Shown here in pieces: positions 23,112-34,754 of a stretch of 64,000 bases of DNA. The notes under the pieces were generated by a model. The model had not been told where the DNA came from. It saw only the letters and a list, made by a program, of their open reading frames with translations, and did not search any database. The DNA lies in NCBI GenBank assembly GCA_009760885.1, contig CM019717.1, positions 50,801,366 to 50,865,365 of the forward strand. Direction: 5' to 3'. A program made the translations under genes and the position numbers. The first letter of the stretch is position 1. Every line of letters starts with the position of its first letter. This DNA comes from Achatina immaculata. Taxonomy: Eukaryota > Mollusca > Gastropoda > Stylommatophora > Achatinidae.

Positions 23112-23269
23112 TCAGAAAAACAAAACTCATGGGTTGTCCTTCACATCTGACGAAATGAATCACTGAAAAGATTTCTGTGTTTTTCTGAGCTCAGAAAAAC
23201 AAAACTCATGGGTTGTCCTTCACATCTGACGAAATGAATCACTGAAAAGATTTCTGTGTTTTTCTGAGC
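23112..23269. repeat. Perfect 79-bp tandem duplication
   Basis: Copies 23112-23190 and 23191-23269 are identical. Each unit begins TCAGAAAAACA and ends with TGTTTTTCTGA, so its ends are themselves inverted repeats. Confidence 0.9.
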
Positions 23270-23559
23270 TCATCCAGACTGGACTCTGTAGAGAAATAAC
23301 CTTCACTTTACAAACAAACAAACAAAAAAGTTGAGGAGTGATGGTTTAACCGCAATTGTTGAGAAGTCGCACTGCAACACTCAACGTACACTTTCTGCGC
23401 GCAACTAATGACACTCGACATCTTAACGGCTTTCTGTCAACAGTTTCAAGACTGTCTGACTCCCTTCAAGTTTGGAGCAAATGCCAAATGTTTCTCACAA
23501 AGTGAGATTTGATGCTGTGAGGTAAAGACAGGCAATCATGTCACAGAGGCACTTAGAGG

Positions 23560-23795
23560 ATACGGTCCTGGTGTCCATTAGGCCTTGATTTATCGGCACA
23601 ATAGAAGAAGATGTAGTCGGCGTCACATCTGGCCGTCCTTACCCCCCCCCCCCCCCCCCAGAAGTCTCTACAAGAAGTCGGGTACTCATTTAATAAGCAG
23701 TCGACTGGAGTGCATCTGGCCAAATTTGAGCAGCCGAGCTCGTTATGAGAATTGAGTGCACTAGCCACTTAGCTACTCAAACGTCCATAAACTTG
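23560..23795 (-). mobile_element. tRNA-derived SINE-like element
   Basis: Minus strand contains TAGCTAAGTGG, an exact match to a pol III A box, followed by GCTAGTGCACTCAATTC as in tRNA-headed SINEs. The B-box region is decayed. The body holds a run of about 18 C at 23642-23659. Confidence 0.5.
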
Positions 23796-23799
23796 ACCT

Positions 23800-25005
23800 A
23801 AATCATGTCAGAATCTCAAAACTAAAATCTCACATAGGTAAGGCCGAAAATATATCCAGCTGCATCTTAGTAAGGCGCTTTGTGCCACCATTCCTGTATA
23901 AATTCAATGGTTTTAGTCATAGTACTAACTGCACGGTTACTGTGTGGAATAATTTTTAAAACCAGATGTACGACCGGATTGTTACTGAAGAATATTTATG
24001 GGGCAGGCGAGTACAAAAGAAAATAAATTACAATCACAAAAATTCCAGATAATAGAGTCATGCAAAAGAAGGACCTGAATTTTTTTTTTTTTAGCGGGAA
24101 AGGAAATTGAGCAAGTTCTTTCTTTGGGGTTTATATTCCCGACCTAAAGATATTAACATCTTAAACGTGAAGACTTTAAACAAAGATTAATGTGAAAAAA
24201 AAAGAATATTGAAAGAAAGAGAAAAGGAGTATTTATAGTAAACATGAAAAATATGTGACAAAGAATGCAAGATATGATAAACACAGAGGAAGAAGGGAGA
24301 AAACTGAAAATTTATTGCAAGGACACGAAGGCAACGCAATATGAGATCTGAAAATAAAATACTGAGTGCCTGCAGAATCAGCATAGAGCGATGGCGACAG
24401 CAAGCATAGAAAGCCAAAAAGTCCGAGTAAATGTATAGGGACTGGGGTAATTACCGGTCATTCCTATCATCCCTCCCACAAACAAACAAACAAATAATTT
24501 TCTGTTATAAAGACAATAATAAACTATACTTCAAATAAATGAAAACTTGACTGGAATGAAGACAGGATATTGACAAGACACAAGTCTGCTACACCTTCAA
24601 ACACTACGATTAAAGACGAATGTTTTAAACGAAGAGTAAATGTACTTTAAACTGGCATTATCTCAAATGTCACATATTATTTTACTCGGAGTTCTGTTCC
24701 GCATTTTGATGAATTTATTGGCCAAAGATATGATGTGATCCCTCTGCTCTCTACAGACGGTAATACAGCCCTATCACTTTTCTGTGAGAAGTGGGCTCGT
24801 GAAAGGTGATATATTCACATTAGAATAGGTAATGCTACCACATAAGAGAAACAGTTCAAGAAGTTCATCTGTTGTTACACTAGCACACACAAAGTTCATG
24901 TAGCTGATCTTTCTTTACGCTAACACACAAAGTTCATATAGTTGATCTTTCGTTACGCTATCACACAAAATTTTCAGATATAAGAAACAAATAAATACTT
25001 ATCTT
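23800..25005. other. No gene seen
   Basis: AT-rich. A roughly 40-bp tandem repeat with ACACACAAAGTTCATRTAG lies at 24880-24970. No conserved exon. Confidence 0.45.
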
Positions 25006-25009
25006 ATAT

Positions 25010-26080
25010 CCTTCCCTTGTCGTTAAACGTCAGATAGGGCTCGCAAGTAGTTCGCCAATTTTTCCTGTTTTCAGCGAGTTTTTCAACCTCATCAAGGACT
25101 TTATGCCTATTAATTTGGCTTCTCTTAACAATGTCCTCTTTAGAGTTTCACGTGGTCTGCCTCTTTTTCTTCGGCCTGTTGTGTTCAGCTTGATAGCTTG
25201 TTTTGGGATTCTTTGATTGTTTCTTCTCATCACGTGACCTACATGTCCATCTCCTTTTCCTGATCATCCATGAGACTGGTTGTTCGCTCATTTGTCTTAT
25301 CTCTGCATTGCTCCTTAATTCATTCCACTTGATGCCTAGTATTTTCCTTAGACATTTGTTTTCAAAAGAGTTTAATTCATTGTCTGTTTCTTTAGTTGTT
25401 TTCCAGCTTTCGCATGCATAAATGAGGGTAGATATTACATTTGAATTGAAAAGTCTTAACTTGGTTTTTGTGCTTATAACTTTTGAATGCCATATGTTCT
25501 CAAGATTCTTGAAGATCGATGCTGCTTTTGCAATTCTAATTCTAATTTCCTTTCTGGTGCCACCATACTGGTCTATGTAGCTGCCAAGGTATGCAGATTG
25601 ACTGACTTCTTTAACAGCTGTCTCTTCTATGTGTATTTTTCCATTTTGATTAATGGGAAGTGTCATTATTTTTGCTTTGTCCTTGTTAAATTCAAGTCCT
25701 ATTTTGCTAGCCAGTAATGTCAGAATATCTGTTTTTCTTGCATTGATTTCACATTGTTACTGATAAGAGTTATGTCATCAGCAAAATCAAGATCTTTCAA
25801 TTGGGTCCCATGTACCCAATCAATACCTGTGTTACCTGTGCAGCATTTTTTCATTATGAAGTCTATTGCAATTCCAAAAAGCAACGGAGATAGCATACAT
25901 CTTTGTTTCATTCCTGTTTCAATCTGGAACCATTCGCTCATCCCTTCTTTTTTGACTGCACAAACATATCCAGTGTAGATAATAATAATAATAATAATAA
26001 TGTTGACAATTTTAGATGGTATTCCATATAGTCTTAAACTTCTCCACACTGAATCTCTGTGTATGCTATCAAATGCCTTG
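25010..26080 (-). mobile_element. RTE-type LINE, second copy (5' truncated)
   Basis: Minus strand encodes KAFDSIHRDSVWR, MSEWFQIETGMKQ, LDFADDITLISNN and the KNLENIWHSKVISTKTKLRL region, with frameshifts, then the GRRKRGRPRETLKR tail. It is about 85-90% like 32111-34740. An AAT microsatellite (25979-26001) replaces the NIIKDLYNGYG segment. No clear target duplication. Confidence 0.85.
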
Positions 26081-26110
26081 TAACATATACACATATACTC
26101 GTGCATATAC

Positions 26111-26224
26111 ACAAAGCCACTGCAGTAAAGCCGTGATAACAATATATATTCACAAAGCCACTGCAGTAAAGCCGTGATAACAATATATATTCACAAAGCC
26201 ACTGCAGTAAAGCTGTGATAACAA
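26111..26224. repeat. 41-bp tandem repeat, 2.7 copies
   Basis: Unit ACAAAGCCACTGCAGTAAAG + CCGTGATAACAATATATATTC, almost identical copies. The core is shared with 7800-7980 and 26755-26790. Confidence 0.8.
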
Positions 26225-26229
26225 ACAGA

Positions 26230-28922
26230 TGTTTAAAAAAAAAGGTAGACTATAAGCGTAAAATGTTATGTGTTAGCATGAAACTACTGCAGAGAGCGAA
26301 ACAGCACAACTCCTCAGAGAGTTACAGTACCCCCATAGTTTTCAGACAAGCGTTTCTGCTCAAACATCTGACGCGTCGGTGGGGGGGGGGGGGGGCTTCT
26401 GGACCATAATAACTCCCAAGAGGTCTGTAAGTTGTTGGTTTACAACCACTTCACCAAACTGAAGATACTACTCGGATGTTCAGGTCCGCAACTGACCACT
26501 GTTGCCCTTAGGTGGATTCGATATTCTTTCTTATATTAATGCAGCCACGTCCCATCTGTCCTAAGTCCTCACTCCTCGTCTTGCTTGTCCATTCCACTAC
26601 CCTAGAATATTTTGTATGACACACTCTGAGAAAAGCAGAAACACGAGCCACTCCTTCAGCTCATTGTGACAGTACAAGAATGTATCATCCACAGTCTCGC
26701 CTTGACCATGTTAATTGTTTTAAATTCTTTCAGGAAAGTGTATGAGTATATAACTATACACGGAGCCACCGCAGCAAAACTGTGATGCCAAAATGTATAA
26801 ACTAAGAAAAAAGCAGGAACAGTTTTATTACTTAAAGTGTACTCGTTAAGTAATAAAGCTGTTCCTACTTTCCCCCCTAGTTTATACATTTAAATTCTCT
26901 CAGGGAGTTCTGAGAAAGGCAAAGTTGACAGCTAAAGCGACGGCATTGGTGGTTACGGTCGGCTGACCACAGCTAACCAAAAAACCGTATCCTACTTCTC
27001 TTTGGTGACAGCGGTGTTAGTCACAAGCTACTTAATAGTGTAGGACTCGGCGTAATTGAAAAATTAAATTGTGGTGAACAAAATCTGCCGTTTCGGTTTG
27101 CTTGTTTATTTTATTTTACTGATCCAACGTAGGGGGTGCCCAAGCTTATCACCGTAATTCGCTTCCATTTCGATAAGATGCTTGGGTTAAACGTCTTCAA
27201 ATGCTGCTAACGCATTGCTTGCAGTTCCTGGGAGGTTGACGTATCAATGATAGGTTTGAAAATGGACTATCGAATTTATGGGGAAATTAGATCAAGAGGT
27301 TTGAAATAGTCTTCCACATATGTGAAGAAATTTAACCGAAATGTTTGAAATAGTTTTCCAAATATGTGAAGAAATGACATCGAGAGGTTTGAAATAGTCT
27401 GCCAAATGTGCGAAGGTGTTAAAGAGGTCTGAAATGGTTTGCCAATTTTACGAAGACACTACCTGTTATTTTCTCACATCGTGCGATGAAGAAAGCGAAG
27501 AAGAGCAGTAATTCTGAGCCAGAGAAGCTCTTCAATGAAAAAAACCAAGACAACCTTGGACTTTGAATAACGTTAGGTAAGGATAAGAGGATTTTTGAAT
27601 AACGTTAGGTAAGGATAGGAGGATTGGGGGAAAATGAGAAATAAAAGCGTAGTGCATCTATTAACACATTAACTTGTTTTATATTTCCGGGGCGACGTTC
27701 TTTCGTTGCGCGATACACTCTAGATGACATTTGACAGAAAGAAAAACAAGTCTGCGGTTTGAGGCTTTCGTAAGGGGTAATGTGACCTTCGGTTTTAACA
27801 TTCAGTAACAAAATGAAAAGAGGCCGAGCAGAATGTGACAGATGTCGAAAGGTAACAGATATTACAAGCACGGAAATTCCAAAAGAAAAGGAAAACAAAA
27901 TAAGGTAAGCTATAACTGTTTTTTCCTCGGGCAGCGAAGGTAAGGTCAATGTCGCAATTTTGTGTGTGGAATGTTCTAGAACAAATTTCTATGTCAAGCT
28001 GAATCCTTGACAGACTAAAGACGACCTCAAGTAAACTATAATCCTTGAGACGCTCTAGATGAGGCAACATGTAAACAAAGATTAACCGCAACTTGCCATT
28101 TAACACAACAGGTTTCATTTTGTTACCTGAGACCTCTGTGGTTCGCTCTACGTTTTGGAATGGAGAAGGGGAGAGTTTTTTTTTTGTTGTAAGTTCAAGG
28201 TTGTATTGTCCTCTTTGTGTACGACTTTCTCATTTTACTGTCAAGACAGTTCTACAACGATTTATTTGTTTGTGTTTGTGGGGGGGGGGGGGGGAGAAAA
28301 TTACTACAGAGTTGTGAAATGTATTCTCTAAACTACTACAACTACTACTGGTAGAAGTAGTGGCAGCAGTAGTGCAGGGTGATCTATATAAAACTAGGCC
28401 CAGAGGCACGTTGGGCTTTCGTTCCAAGCGCAAAAGTAACTCATTTACTGTATTCTCATAGGGGAAGAAATAGGGCCATCGGACCCTCACAACAGCCCGG
28501 GCCCGAGGGGTGCAACTCTGGCCAACGGTCACATTTTGAAAAAAAAAACAACCAAGCCATAATGTAAAAAATATATATATATTATTCTTATAGAGGCACC
28601 AAAATATGCCCAGGCTATGTCGATTTCTGGCGTCATTTATTCTAGACTGGTCGCAGTATTAGCAAAAAAGTATGTGTCTCTTGCATCTAAGCTAGGGTTG
28701 ACTTGATGGATTACTATATAATCTCTCTCCCGCTGTTCAGTCCTCTAGTTTTTGCACATGATTATGAGGTATCCGTCATTCTTATTGCATACGTTATGTG
28801 GTCAGAGTTTTAGCGCAGAAAATGTAAAAGCCCTGTTCCAGTAGCAACGATCTTGAGTTGTTTCTAACCACAGAGTAATGCGCCCTTGTAGCTAATCTTG
28901 TAAATACGTTGTGTCTGCCATG

Positions 28923-28969
<47 letters not shown>

Positions 28970-30600
28970 TACTACACAGTTATTCAACCTTGACATATGA
29001 TTTCTTTTCGCTCATTTACCTTTTATTTCCGTTTTTTTTTTTAAACACCTGCGTGGTTTTGAAAAAAATACACAAACGCGGTTGTTGTGTTCCAAAACAC
29101 CCGTAGTTTACTTTCGTTTTTGTTTTTTGTTTTGTTTTGTTTTGCTTAATCTGTTCAACTGCTGAAAGTTCTAAACGTGCCCTAACCTTGCCCTACTGCT
29201 GCAAGTAATAAGGTCAGCTCAAAACAGAAGTAAAATTATATTTGGACTACTAAATTAACTAGTGAAATCTCCTACATTCTTTGACATTGATCAGGCAGAC
29301 ATAGAGCATCTCGTCATTTTCTCTCACAAACACACCAGACCTTCTTCTTTCAAACCATATAAAGGAACGTTATAGAATAAGAAGTTTTCTGTCCACGTTA
29401 GTTAAAGGTTTGTCTGACCCCATTTTCTTCCGGTAAATTACGCAGTTACAAATCCCAAGTCTGAAAACACATGCACTGATGGACATCTCGGAATTTCAAG
29501 GTGTGAAAAGTGAGGCCAGAGAATATAAATTAACATAAAGGAACCGAGGCACTTTATCTTCTCCCCCCCCCCCCCATCTTTCTTGAAGTTGACAGGCATG
29601 TGTACGATGTTGTGAAAGACTATATATATATATTATTCCTTGACCGAATTCGGTGTCCATTTTCTCTTTCATAGTCACTATGATTAAAATGTGCATTCCT
29701 CTTATGTTACAGTATACTAACATGGACATAGCAGTTACTTATCGCTGTGATATGGCTTGTTTTGTCTCCTTTCTCACATACTGTACCTTTCAATGCTGAG
29801 GGGACAAATAGATGCAGTTTGCTTCATGTAATGGGATATTTAAGGCGCTGGCCTTCCTACATTACATTATAGGGTGTGGGATCACTATGATAGGTAATTT
29901 TCATTATTATTTGTATTGTATTTTTAAATGTTTTTTTTTCAAACACTCATACTTGATTATCACATCTCCAAGGAAATATTTTATGGTAAACTTTTAAAGG
30001 AAAGCGGCCAAGAAGTAGACTAAAACCGACATACAGTAATATTTTTTAAAGATATCTTTTAAATACGTTTACGCCGATTATGAAAGTTCAGAAAGAAAGA
30101 CAAAAGATGGCGTACATGGAAAGGGATGTTGCGTCACTTGCTGAATTAAGAAGTAAAGCTAGAAAGTTGAAAAGTAAATAAAAACACGACCTGAAGTATA
30201 AATTACCTTACTTTTTAACAAATACCTTTTATATCAATCAAATACTGATAGAATCCGCAAAGAAAGATGAGCAGCTACCACAAGTTTGCAGTTTGTTTTC
30301 TGATGTGATAAGAGCGATTATTATTATTTAATGTGATCTGTCAACATGTTTGCTAATTCAAGAACTTGATCTGGTCCCGGTTGAATGACAGCCGCCGGAA
30401 GAACCTACAAATGAGCTTTAATTAATTAATTTTTAAATGTGGTTTTCAACTGGCAACAGACTTGGGTACACTGATCAACCTCACATTCTGAAGTGTTCTT
30501 AAAATTGCTAGATGCAGCTTTGTGTGTATGTGTGTGTGTGTGTGCGCGTGCATGCCCGTAGTAGGAAATGGGAGACTGAATAAGAGAGAGAGAGAAAGGG
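26230..30600. other. No supported gene; repeats and homopolymer runs
   Basis: Contains G or C runs at about 26380-26395, 28279-28294 and 29563-29576, a (CT)n tract at 28930-28962, a (GA)n tract at 30582-30611, a degenerate repeat of TTTGAAATAGTYTKCCAAAT at 27290-27450, and a 33-bp duplication (AATAACGTTAGGTAAGGATA) at 27565-27625. No conserved protein-coding exon. Confidence 0.45.
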
Positions 30601-30639
30601 AGAGAGAGAGAATTATTTTAAGATATATATTGCACTACT

Positions 30640-30932
30640 GATGCATTAATGTATGAGTTGGAGAGACAAAATAACCTTGTCAAAAAGATAAGAGAGAGAC
30701 AGTGTACTTTCATAGGACATGCAATGAGAAGAGGGGGCATTGAAAATATTATAACAGGAAAAATAGAAGGAAGAAGATCAAGAGGAAGACTAAGAGAAAT
30801 GATACTGGACAGTCTGACGGGATGATGTGAGAGGAGATCACCAACCGAGCTGATGGCCTGCAAGAAGGATCGTGTACTCTGGAGAAGCATAATAGCCAGC
30901 GCCAGTCGGCATGGCACCTGATGATGACGATG
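30640..30932 (+). mobile_element. LINE insertion, GATGAT-tailed family, with TSD
   Basis: Flanked by the 11-bp repeat ATTGCACTACT (30629-30639 and 30933-30943). It contains only the last 290 bp of the family (QCTFIGHAMRRGGIENII-type reading, ending at SASRHGT) plus the ATGATGACGATG tail. Strong 5' truncation. Confidence 0.9.
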
Positions 30933-31574
30933 ATTGCACTACTACATACGTACACGTCGAATATGATTTAGGTTTTGCTTTATGTAACATATATCTTCAC
31001 ACAGAGTAATTTCTCTTAAAGAACTACCCATTAGTTCAGAAGAGACGACGGACTGAATTCAGTGGTGTATGTCATCATCACGGGTTGTTTCCATATTGCA
31101 AACTTGGTTTCTTTTATCTTCATCGTGAAGGCATAGCCAGACACACTGTCCCGTGTCCGGGAGTCTCTTGGAATTGCTTTCTTGTTCTTCATGTTGCTGG
31201 TTGCTCGTCTTACTGCGAGTCCGTAGTTCATGCGTAACAATTCGCACCACGATTTTACCTTAACGTCTGTGCTGAAAAGGGTTAGTTATCATGACAAGGA
31301 ACTAGGCATCATGGAAAAGTAACTGTGTAAATCCAGATTATTGTTTCACGTGACAGTCGGTTACAACTTTTGTTGAAGCACAAGCACGTGACATATTCCA
31401 AAAGACAGCGATGTATCAGTTTTTGTTTGGTCTTTGTCATACGTCGGAAGGAGCCTTGCAAAGTTTAGCCTAGGGACCTGTGCGCTGGTTTAATCTGTCA
31501 CTGCGTATGTGTGCTTTGTCACAGTTCTTTTGTAGAAGCTCTCTTATTCTTTTTATGTGCACTTGTTTGCCGAT

Positions 31575-31735
31575 CTGAAGGTCCTCGGCTCGATTTCGCG
31601 CTCGGACGGGTTTTTTTTTTTTTTCGGACACACCCAGTCTCGAAAAAATGAGTACCAGGGGTTTCCCTAGGAAAACAGGCAGCGTGGATGGGTGCTGGCG
31701 CCCCTGTCTTCAATGCTGTAGTGGCCTAGTAATGT
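31575..31735 (+). mobile_element. tRNA-derived SINE, family 1
   Basis: Contains GGCTCGATTTC (B-box-like), a T-rich tract, then GTCTCGAAAAAATGAGTACC + AGGGGTTTCCC. The same order occurs on the minus strand at 51373-51590, so these are two copies of one family. Confidence 0.6.
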
Positions 31736-31789
31736 AAAGGCCTCTGCGGGTGTGGATTTCATATATATACATATATACTTTTAAAACAT

Positions 31790-32000
31790 TCTTTCCACCT
31801 GTTGAAAATGCACTAGATCTTCGGTGTAAACTTTCCCCTCAGCAATGTGAAACGTTAAACGACTATCATCGCTGCACTTAGACAGGTCCCAAAGTGCTCC
31901 AGCCTCCTCCACATACTCCGTAGCAGCAGCGAGAAAAAAAAATGGAGTGATCGGCGGGATTCGAACCCGCACCCATAACCCTGAAACTGGTCAAATGACC
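31790..32000 (-). mobile_element. tRNA-headed SINE-like element, family 2
   Basis: Minus strand has GCGGGTTCGAATCCCGCC, an exact B box in a 5-bp T stem, preceded by CTGGTCATTTGACCAG, which could form an anticodon-like hairpin. The 5' acceptor half does not pair with the 3' CGATCAC, so it is not a functional tRNA gene. About 180 bp of non-tRNA body follows. Confidence 0.5.
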
Positions 32001-32110
32001 AGTCCCTATTGATTCAGCCTTCCCTACCCCTCGCTCAGCGACAGTCTGCTGTAGGGTGTGTTATCCCGTTCTAGTTTTAGAATCTGGTTAGCAAATTTGT
32101 AGATAATAAT

Positions 32111-34740
32111 CTTATATCTTATATCCTTCCCGTGCCGTTAGACGTCACATAGGGCTCGCAAAGTAGTTCGCCAATTTTTCCTGTCTTCGGCGAGTCTTTC
32201 AACCTCATCAAAGGATTTTATGCCTGTTAACTTGGCCTCTCTTAATAATGTTCTCTTCAGAGTTTCACGCGGTCTGCCCCTTTTTCTTCGGCCTGTTGTG
32301 TTCCACTTGATAGCTTGTTTTGGGATTCTCTGCTCATTTCTTCTCATCAAGTGGCCAACATATGTCCATCTCCTTTTCCTGATCACGCGTGAGACTGGTT
32401 GTTGTTCAGTCATCTGTCTTATCTCTGCATTGTTCTTGAATTCATTCCACTTGATGCCGAGTATTTTCCTTAGGCATTTGTTTTCAAAAGAGTCTAATTT
32501 CTTTTCTATTTCTTTAGTTGTTTTCCAGCTTTCGCATGCATAAATGAGGGTGGATATTACATTTGAATTGAATAGTCTTAACTTGGTTTTTGTGCTTATA
32601 ACTTTTGAATTCCATATGTTCTCAAGATTCTTGAAGATTGATGCTGCTTTTGCAATTCTGATCCTAACTTCCTTTCTAGTGTCACCATCCTGGTCTATGT
32701 AGCTGCCAAGGTATGCAAATTGATTGACTTCTTCAATATCTGTCCCTTCTATGTGTATTTTTCCATTTTGATTGATGGGAATTTTCATTATTTTTGTTTT
32801 GTCCTTGTTAATTTCAAGTCCTATTTTGCTAGCCAGTGAAGATAGGCTATCTGTTTTTTCTTGCATGGAATTCACATTATTACTGATAAGAGTTATGTCA
32901 TCAGCAAAATCAAGATCTTCTAGTTGGGTCCCATGTACCCAGTCAATACCTGTGTTACCTGTGCAGCATTTTTTCATTATGAAGTCTATTGTAATCCCAA
33001 AAAGTAAAGGAGACAGTATACATCCTTGTTTCACGCCTGTTTCAATCTGGAACCATTCACTCATCCCTTCTTCTGTCTTGACTGCACAACCATATCCATT
33101 GTATAAGTCCTTAATGATGTTGACAATTTTAGATGGTATTCCATATAGACATAAAATTCTCCATAATGAATCTCTGTGTATGCTATCAAATGTCTTCTTA
33201 AAATCTATGAAATTCAGTATTAATGGTTTCTGCTTTTCAATATGTTCTTCAAGTATTATTCTGAGAGTAAAGATCTGGTCGAGACAGCTTCTCCCTTTTC
33301 GAAATCCTGCTTGTTCTTCTCTCATTGCAGTATCCACTATATCTTTGAGTCTATTCAAAATGACCTTGCAAAATACTTTTGACACAACTGATATTAAGGT
33401 TACTCCTCTCCAGTTGTTACAGTCACTAAGGTTGCCCTTTTTTGGTATTTTACAATGATTCCCTTCTTCCAATTAGAAGGTACCTTTTCTTCTTTCCAAA
33501 TCTTGTTAAACATTCTCTGTAGTTGTCTCATGTTGTCACTATTGATAGCTTTTAGCATCTCGGCTGTTATTTCATCTTCACCTGCAGCTTTGTTGTTAGC
33601 CATTAAATTCACTGCTGTTTCAATTTCATGCAATTCAATTTCATCTAGATTGACATTTAGTTGTGGGGCTGGTAAGTCAGTTTCAAGGTTTAACAATTCT
33701 TTTGGGTGTGGTCGATTGAGTATTTCTTGGAAGTGTTCAGCCCATCTTTGCTTTTGGTCTTTATTTGATGTTAATAGTGTTCCAGTTTTGCTAAGGATTG
33801 GTCTTTCTTTAGATGTAATAGTACCTGTTAGCCTCTTTTGTATTTTATATAAAGTTTTGCTGTCTCCTGTTTTTGCTGCTTTTTCTGCCTCTTTCGCCAT
33901 ATTGTCTATGTATTCTCTTTTATCCCTTCTAGCTGAACTTTTTACTTTCTTGTCTATGTCTTTGTATTTTGCTTTTGCCGAATCTCTTTCATGATCTGCT
34001 TTTGCATTCAACATGTTTATTTGACTGCTCGTCTTTCATGTATATACTTCCATGTTTTATCTGATATCCATGCTTTTCTATTTGGTTTTTCCAATCCAGC
34101 GCTTACTTTTGCTGCTGTGATTATGGCTGTGCTGTAAGAATTCCATAACTCATCTATACCTATCTCCTCAACTTCACTGGGTGTTTTGGAATGATTGGCA
34201 AGTTCCTGATTGAAATTAATGTTAGTATTTTCTTCTTGTAGGCTGTGGATGTTTATCTTTCTGTGTACTGATTTCTTGTGTTGACTTTTCAATTTTAGTT
34301 TTATTTTCCCTATGCACAGGTTGTGATCACTGTTGACATCTGCACCCCTATAAGCCCTTACATCCATGAGAGATGTTCTGTATTGCTTTCTAATACAAAA
34401 ATGGTCTATCTGGTTTCTAGTTCTATCATCTGGAGATATCCATGTTGTTTTATGTATCTCTTTGTGTGGGAATATTGTGCCTCCAATGACCATGCCCTCT
34501 GTTAAACATATTTCAATTAATCTTTCTCCATTCTGATTAACCATGTCAATTCCTTCTTTCCCCATCACTTTTTCAACGTCGGTATTATCCTTCCCTACCT
34601 TAGCATTGAAGTCCCCCATAGCAATTAGGATGTCGTGTTTAGGGACTTTGTTGATGATTTGTTGTAGTTGGTGATAAAAGTCGTCTTTCACATCATCATC
34701 TGCATCATTCGTGGGTGCATAACACTGTATTATTGTCATA
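32111..34740 (-). mobile_element. RTE-type LINE with exact 10-bp TSD
   Basis: Flanked by AGATAATAAT at 32101-32110 and 34741-34750. Minus strand order: endonuclease C-terminal two thirds (34740-34017: IIQCYAPTND, GDFNAKVGKD, DVNSDHNL), linker (34014-33400), then reverse transcriptase (33472-32138) with IPKKGNLSDCNNWRGVTLIS, FIDFKKTFDSIHRDSLW, GVKQGCILSPLLFG, the LDFADDITLIS catalytic box and a GRRKRGRPRETLKR C terminus. The 3' end is GGATATAAGATATAAG without a poly(A). The endonuclease N terminus is missing by 5' truncation. Frame is lost twice, at about 34017 (stop and shift) and about 33450 (one-base loss in an A run). The copy is dead but the best preserved here. Confidence 0.92.
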
Positions 34741-34754
34741 AGATAATAATGCAC

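Noticed and set aside
27811..27903. Possible first exon on the plus strand (MKRGRAECDRCRK.., donor GTAAGC)
   Set aside because: It has a C-x2-C motif and a donor, but no downstream exon, promoter or homologous domain could be found.
32772..33458. 228-aa open frame on the plus strand
   Set aside because: Exact antisense of the RTE reverse-transcriptase frame; composition mirrors that coding strand and no domain is evident.
33455..33994. 179-aa plus-strand frame
   Set aside because: Antisense shadow of the LINE linker region.
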